Below, piece after piece: positions 58,353 through 64,000 of a stretch of 64,000 nt of DNA. A model generated the notes under the pieces. That model was not told the DNA's origin, made no database searches, and worked only from the letters and a program-made list of their open reading frames with translations. The position numbers and the translations under genes are program-made. Every line of letters starts with the position of its first letter. The first letter of the stretch is position 1. Source of the stretch: Kappaphycus alvarezii (lineage: Eukaryota; Rhodophyta; Florideophyceae; Gigartinales; Solieriaceae); NCBI GenBank assembly GCA_002205965.3, contig NADL03000478.1:1389001-1453000 (forward strand). The letters run 5' to 3'.

Positions 58353-60683
58353 TCTCAGTTATTGTAATAATCTCGTTGAATTATGTAACAGAAAATTAAA
58401 TAAGTAAAACGTTTTTATTTTGCGTTTCAAGTTCAAAGTTTTAGACCTACACCCTTATTAAATTTTTACGATGTAAGGGGAATGGGAAGAAAAGAATTCA
58501 AGAGGAGCCATTTCTACAACACTCACATTTTTTTCGTAAAATTATATAATTCTTGCCTTTGTAATTCAAAACTGAGACACTTATATTCCTGAAGAAGGTA
58601 TATTAGGATTTTTACATGTCTGAATTGGCGTATAATCATCATTTGTATAACATTCTTATCGGTTTTTACATAATAAAAAAATTTTTTCTAGTCCATGTCC
58701 AATTATTTACTGTCTGATAATAGCCTATGTATTCGTGGGAACGTATTTACCGATTGGTGCTGAAAAACAAAGACCTTAAATTTAAATTTGGTTTGGCTAA
58801 GATTTCTAAAATATAAATAGTATGTAAGTGAAAATACTATGCATATTAGCTTTTTTTAGAATAATAACGACAAAAAGTAATAACATATTTGAGCATCCAG
58901 ACCAATAAAATAAAATTCTTCAATATTGTGGTACCCAAATTATACTATCTTGGACTTAATATCCATTAGGAAGAAAATTTTAAATCTTTTTTATATAATA
59001 CGTCAATCACTCATATCTTTTTCCCCAGACTCACCGTTTGCTTTTTATGCTAACATAGTCCAGGTAGAGCTGTTTTTGACCGTTGAAAGTGAGATAATTT
59101 CTTGTTTAACAGTCGGTTCACAATTATTTTCACTAATGACATTGGTCCAGGTGCAGATGATCGTTTTTGCCCTAGTTGATTCGGAGCTCCACCCGTCGGT
59201 ATATCAATCACGCGGGCGTCAACCTTGAACCACAAACCGAGAGTATCATACAGACTCATGGAATTCTCCACTCCTTATGTCGACTTCGGCGCACCCTCAT
59301 CCAGAAAAGTCTTGGGATTGTACCGGTGCATGTGTGATCCCATTGGTAAAAAGATTTTGCGTCTTTTTTCTTTGCCATCTTTGTTAAAAATTCACTACTC
59401 ACTTTATTTGGAGCTCTGAAAGGTATCCTTCTAGTTTAAATAGTCTCTCTACAGTCTCGTCTGTCCCTGAACCAATGCCCAGTCTGTCCACAAGCCCAAA
59501 ACCCGCTTTTGGACCGAATTTTCGTTGCTTAATCTTCATTTTTACCCTAGATACACGTTTACCTAACATCTATTCTGCATTAGACAACGTGCTGTTCACT
59601 ACTCTTGCGGGGCAGTTCCTGTCATCATCAACGGAAACTGAAAAGACCAGGTTTCACGACTGTGATTCCGTTTCCTTTTCTCCGTCTTCTACTCTCTTAA
59701 GTGAAGTCGGACAAGTTAAATGTAGTCCCGTCAGTGTGATTAATATTTCTTAGATCTCTCTTTGGGTAAAATTAATCTCAATAGCGTTATTTTTCTCTCT
59801 CGTGGCTGCTTTCAGCTGTAGCAACGCGGTCATCTTATCTTGAGGTAATCTAGCATTCTGCAGCATGACTATCGCAAATTCAAATTACCCATTGGCAGAG
59901 ACGGAAAAAGTGCTTGTCTGTTTTGTTTAAACGCCACCGATTCAGAAAACCGTGAGTAAATTTCGTAATGGACTCATTTTCCGACTTCTAGCATTGCTGC
60001 ATCTGTGTTAGTAATTCCAATTCACTTCGAATCTTCTCCACTGGCGATTCCTTGGAAATGATATTGGAGATGGACTTGACCATCTTATGTCATCATTATC
60101 TGATGAATTTCAGCCAAAGTAGCACTGAACCGTCTTTTTCGGCTCTGCAAGAGAACCTAAGCAATGTTATCGCGCGATAAGAATATGAAGTGGCCGAACA
60201 CTTCGAAAACGGCTTTATATTTTTATCTTCTCCTGCGAACTATATAAACATATTCATTCATCTTCGCAACATGTATTTTTACCTTGTTTTCAAAGTTTGG
60301 TCTGTCACGAACGAGTTTCCGGACGATTATCCACAGAAATACGCCAGTTTCGTTAATATTTCTTTATCAAGAACGGTTGAATTGATACTGTAATGGTGAC
60401 GTGGATTGATGGATGGTTGTTTGAAATTACACGATGAGCAACTAAGTTCTTTACGATAGCTTAATAGACTCTACACATGCTGTGGTGTCGCAAAGTTTTA
60501 TTCCCTCCCACAATCTGAAGCCTTACTGCATCTAGGGCTGATATTAATGCAACGTATAGCTCTCGTCAACTGAAAACACCCGCTAACACCCTCTTTAGCA
60601 CCATTTCATTCCGTGCAGTCCCAAAATCTAGGAGCTTACCTGAATTTTATCTCTGAGATCGAAGTAGTAGAAATTTTAGATTC
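58353..60683. other. Intergenic, possible decayed coding debris 59.0-59.8 kb
   Basis: The minus strand at 59271-59050 encodes SLYDTLGLWFKVDARVIDIP, and neighbouring minus frames around 59.4-59.7 kb look coding-like (GFGLVDRLGIGSGTDETVER) but shift frame often. This resembles an old retroelement polyprotein, but I cannot identify a domain. The rest is AT-rich without signal. Confidence 0.3.
58395..58400 (+). promoter_or_regulatory. Possible poly(A) signal ATTAAA
   Basis: Common variant of AATAAA, placed 43 bases after the stop codon of the secreted-protein gene. Expected often by chance in such AT-rich sequence. Confidence 0.25.
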
Positions 60684-60722
60684 CAATGTAGTCTCAGCAC
60701 TTACGATCCCTCTCAGAGACAA

Positions 60723-60869
60723 CATGCATTATCAGTGAAGTCATCTCCGTATCTGCTTTTCGCAAAATCATCATGCGTTCTCAGTGTAATCTTTCCCGTC
60801 TAGAATCTTCGCTGTGGCATCATGCATTCTCAGTGCAATCCATGTAGCACTCCGTAAAATCCCGTCATC
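60723..60869. repeat. Degenerate tandem repeat, 3 units of 49 bp
   Basis: CATGCATTATCAGTGAAGTC (60723), CATGCGTTCTCAGTGTAATC (60772) and CATGCATTCTCAGTGCAATC (60821) start three consecutive 49-bp units. The first 20 bp of each unit are conserved and the rest has diverged. Confidence 0.7.
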
Positions 60870-63800
60870 AAGACTTGAGCCTCGATAAAAGAGGTTGTTC
60901 TTATGTCACTCTATAAACTTTCCAATCAACTATGAACATTGTATGAATAGTCCCCATACACATCCATCTGGTCCCCAGTTGCCCACGTCTCTGTAGGCAA
61001 GTCTAGTATTATGGGCATTTTCACTATTAACACACACCCCAGTCGACCATATCTGTTCTAGGAGGATGGCACACTGAGGCATACACATTCGTCTCGGAAT
61101 TGGCAGCAAATGTGGCCACGAGCAACATGGAGAGCTTTTAGGGATCTAAAATAGTCCTCATGCTCAGAAAAGAAGAGCAAGCTGTACTGTCTAATGCGGC
61201 ATGCCTCCTCGCCTGCCTTGACCCATCTATGTAGTCACAGGATCACGGAGGCGCAGACCCGTTTCTGTTTTCTGTTTTCCTTCTCTCCAAGCTCCGCTTC
61301 GATTCCACCTCTAGAAGAGTCAGACGACGAAGTAAACTACTCCATCATCCCCCACTCTACGTGTCAGCGGTCACTTCCTGCAACCTTTGTTCCAGTAACA
61401 TCAGTCTACCCGTCACGAATATTGTATGGAACAGAGGTTGCATTGGAGAGTTACCCTTCATCTACACGTCTCATGCATTTCATTTTCAATCAATCGATGT
61501 TACCATGCTGAGCTCCATTACCTCAAACAAATCTCTCAGTTATTGAAATTTTTGCAGCGTGCTATACTATCTTCTCTGATGGAGCGTGGTTATGGTGTTG
61601 AAAATTCCTTTGAATCCACCAAAAGTGTGCGAAGTAACCATTTTTGGCCACAGCAGTAACAGGTAGCTTTAGTAGTCACCTACCAATCACTTACATCTCA
61701 TTCAATGTTTCTCAAATTGTAATCGCCGAACCAAGCCAAGAATCCTCGTACTATATCATTTTATCCCTCTTTAAAATACTCCATAACCATCCGGAAGGAC
61801 CTTAGGGTATCCTCTTAATCCTGACGAGGGAGGCCTGCAGTAAATCTACCCCGCTACTTGCAAATCTACCTAACCGAGCTACACTCGTCTTTCAACGAAG
61901 CAATCGCTTCTAATACCACACATTTATGTGAGTCCAAACACATGGGTTTTCTACTACAGAAAGCGTGTAGTTTTGCAGTGGGGTATCCCAGCCGTTCAAT
62001 GGGGTTATTTAAGTTTGCCTCAGATTGTTTGATCTGTGATGTTATAAAGAACGAGACGTCTCTGCGCACTTGTTCACAATGTTCCCCTGGCATCAGCGCT
62101 TGATGTAAAATGAATTTCCAACACCCTCTAAGAAGGAAAATAATTTCGCTATCAGTTAATTTTGAGGCGAGGTCTGGTGTTTGTTAGAGATAGCTGTTGT
62201 ACTCATTTGATCATAGAATTGTTGCAGGTACAGGGGTGTGTATTTTTGTGAGTTTTCCAATATGAGTCCGTTTCATCATGAAGATGTTAGAGTAACATTT
62301 ATAAATTTATACCTACGCACCAGCATGTACCGGACGCACCTGATCACTTCCTTCCTGGTTTGTGTGAAATAGCATGCGACATATCTTTACGTCAGTGAAC
62401 GCGACAAACTATCTATTATTGGTGTTTATGGCCATAAACGTGGACTCTGTGGTATCGAATAATAGTTCCCTCCTCACTTGGCAGTCTTGCGTCGTTCCAT
62501 TGTGCGGCTTTGTTTTGCGCTGATCGTAATCGCGGGCTGGGCATGTGAGTGAGGGTATCGCTGTTTGATTACCGCTTTCATCGGATAAGATCTTCTTGGG
62601 AAGTACTTCGGAGTATTTAGTAGTTTAGTTGAATGAGTATGAAGTAATAAATGTGTAATATGTGTTCTTTATTCGTGTGTTTGGGGCACATGGCGTTGAA
62701 GAGATAGAATTTTGTGTTTTCTTTCACGTCAGTTTGTACGGGATTGGTTAGGAATTTTTTATTGTTAGTCATACTTTTTCAGTTAATATACAGGAGAATG
62801 TTGTGGTTGCTAAAAATTACACTCACTTCGACAATTGGAGGAGTCTAATAGGGATAAATCGTGGGAGGAGAGATATTTAGAGCCAATTACCCCAAGGAGG
62901 TATTGTAAGGGACAAAAGTGCTACCGTGGTATAGTAGGGCGAACAGAAAGAGATGGGTAAGGGCGATACTTGAAAGGGCTACAAGCGAGTATAAAATGGG
63001 CAGGGTCTACTACTTATGCTTTCGGACTAGCGTAAGAAAAACATTTCTTGGGTCTGACGTTGACTCTCAACTTTCTAACTACTTGGGACTTGACTTGAAG
63101 TTATCTGTCAACTTGATTCATCTCTCCAAGAGGAAGCAGTTTAGTCAGCTTATGTAGACTTTTCGGCTTACCGTAAAGTCTCAGACAAACATACTAGAAA
63201 ACAAAAAAATGTCAAGCTAACTTGAAAAGGGAGCGGTAACGATGCGAGGTATGATATAAAATGAAAGATAATTAAAGAAAATCGTGTGAATGAGAGAAAC
63301 TAGTAGAAAATATTTCTTCAAGGTAAATATCTAGGTGTCATACCCATGACCGCCACCTATCGGCCAGGGGTGGTAAGTGATTTGGCCATCATATAGACTT
63401 TCCAGAGTCACTCTTAGTATCACCCCAAACCTTGGCGTGTACAGCGTGTCATAAAATAAAAGATCAGCCCATGTATTTGCCACACTCATCCAAAATTTCA
63501 AAATCTCTCAAATTCAGATACTTTATCCGAAATAGGTCCTCTTCTAGATTTTTTTCGGGTCCAAGTTTAATACAGGTCAGAGTCATCTGCGTTCATAATA
63601 TGTGCGGAATTCACAATTACGATTTTTTGAGACGTATCAACACGATTTTTGTAGATCTAGGTATCTTATTTCTTCATACGGGCCGGTAAATGGTTTATGA
63701 CAATTTCTCTGAGTTATATGAATTTCTTGTCCATTTTTTTCTACAATGCGGATACTTTAATGATTCAGCACTTTGAAAGCTTTATTACCAGCAGAATGTT

Positions 63801-64000
63801 CTTTCGTTAGTGGACGCAGGGCTGTAAATGGCTTGTCAAGCCTTCCCATCACTGTTTAGTTGATATCTGTATCATTTTTCGATTTATCCTAGAATTGAGC
63901 ATTTATTTACTGCTGCCCTCCTCGTGAAGGTGCCAAGTTTTTTCCCCCATCATTAGCGAAAGACAGTGGGGCTTATTTTATGTACAACCCGTTTATTTAA
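60870..64000. other. Intergenic, no supported gene
   Basis: Short frames at 61194-61511, 61858-62103, 62918-63157 and 63432-63689 match no family, and several overlap frames on the other strand. From about 60.5 to 62.1 kb the base composition is more balanced than its surroundings, so an old insertion is possible. Confidence 0.4.

Noticed and set aside
60723-60869. Possible CRISPR array
   Set aside because: Only three units, imperfect repeats, no cas genes and a eukaryotic context.

Overview
This is nuclear DNA from a eukaryote. The evidence is one very large, almost intronless gene for the lipid-transfer protein VPS13 on the minus strand (31562-43454), set among decayed copies of at least six classes of eukaryotic transposable element. 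I see no operons, ribosome binding sites, tRNA, rRNA or CRISPR array. A gene-poor, transposon-rich genome with few introns would fit an alga, for example a multicellular red alga, but that is a weak inference. No marker gene settles the lineage.

Layout. 0.4-1.5 kb: PIF/Harbinger transposase remnant (minus). 2.9-3.65 kb: LTR-like repeat, second copy at 13.46-14.2 kb. 3.7-5.95 kb: Ty1/copia pol remnant in the order integrase, RT, RNase H. 8.2-9.2 kb: unrecognised broken coding remnant with an acidic tail. 12.96-19.24 kb: Ty3/gypsy element with two matching LTRs, a retropepsin motif, RT, RNase H, integrase and chromodomain. 20.06-21.64 kb: pogo/Tigger-like transposon. 22-31 kb: 3' parts of non-LTR retrotransposons on both strands, plus a broken extended-SDR reductase gene (24.9-25.95 kb). 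31.56-43.45 kb: VPS13. 44.39-50.77 kb: second Ty3/gypsy element, whose 5' LTR was split by a Tc1-like transposon. 51-64 kb: AT-rich DNA with almost no coding signal except a 153-residue predicted secreted protein at 57.9 kb.

The two host-type genes with an intact or nearly intact signal are VPS13 and the small secreted protein. VPS13 can be followed from its N-terminal chorein domain through the SHR-BD-like region and conserved C-terminal region to a terminal UBA-like domain. It changes reading frame about 20 times but has only one in-frame stop. Several changes sit at short homopolymers, which suggests base-calling or assembly indels, or less likely tiny introns or recent decay. The transposon relics carry true stop codons and substituted catalytic residues as well as frameshifts.

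The strongest leads are: the VPS13-UBA architecture with indel-only disruption; a perfect 25-bp-stem hairpin 276 bp upstream of its start codon; recurring palindromic CAGTA/TACTG blocks, one of them the site of the Tc1 insertion; and the orphan secreted protein.
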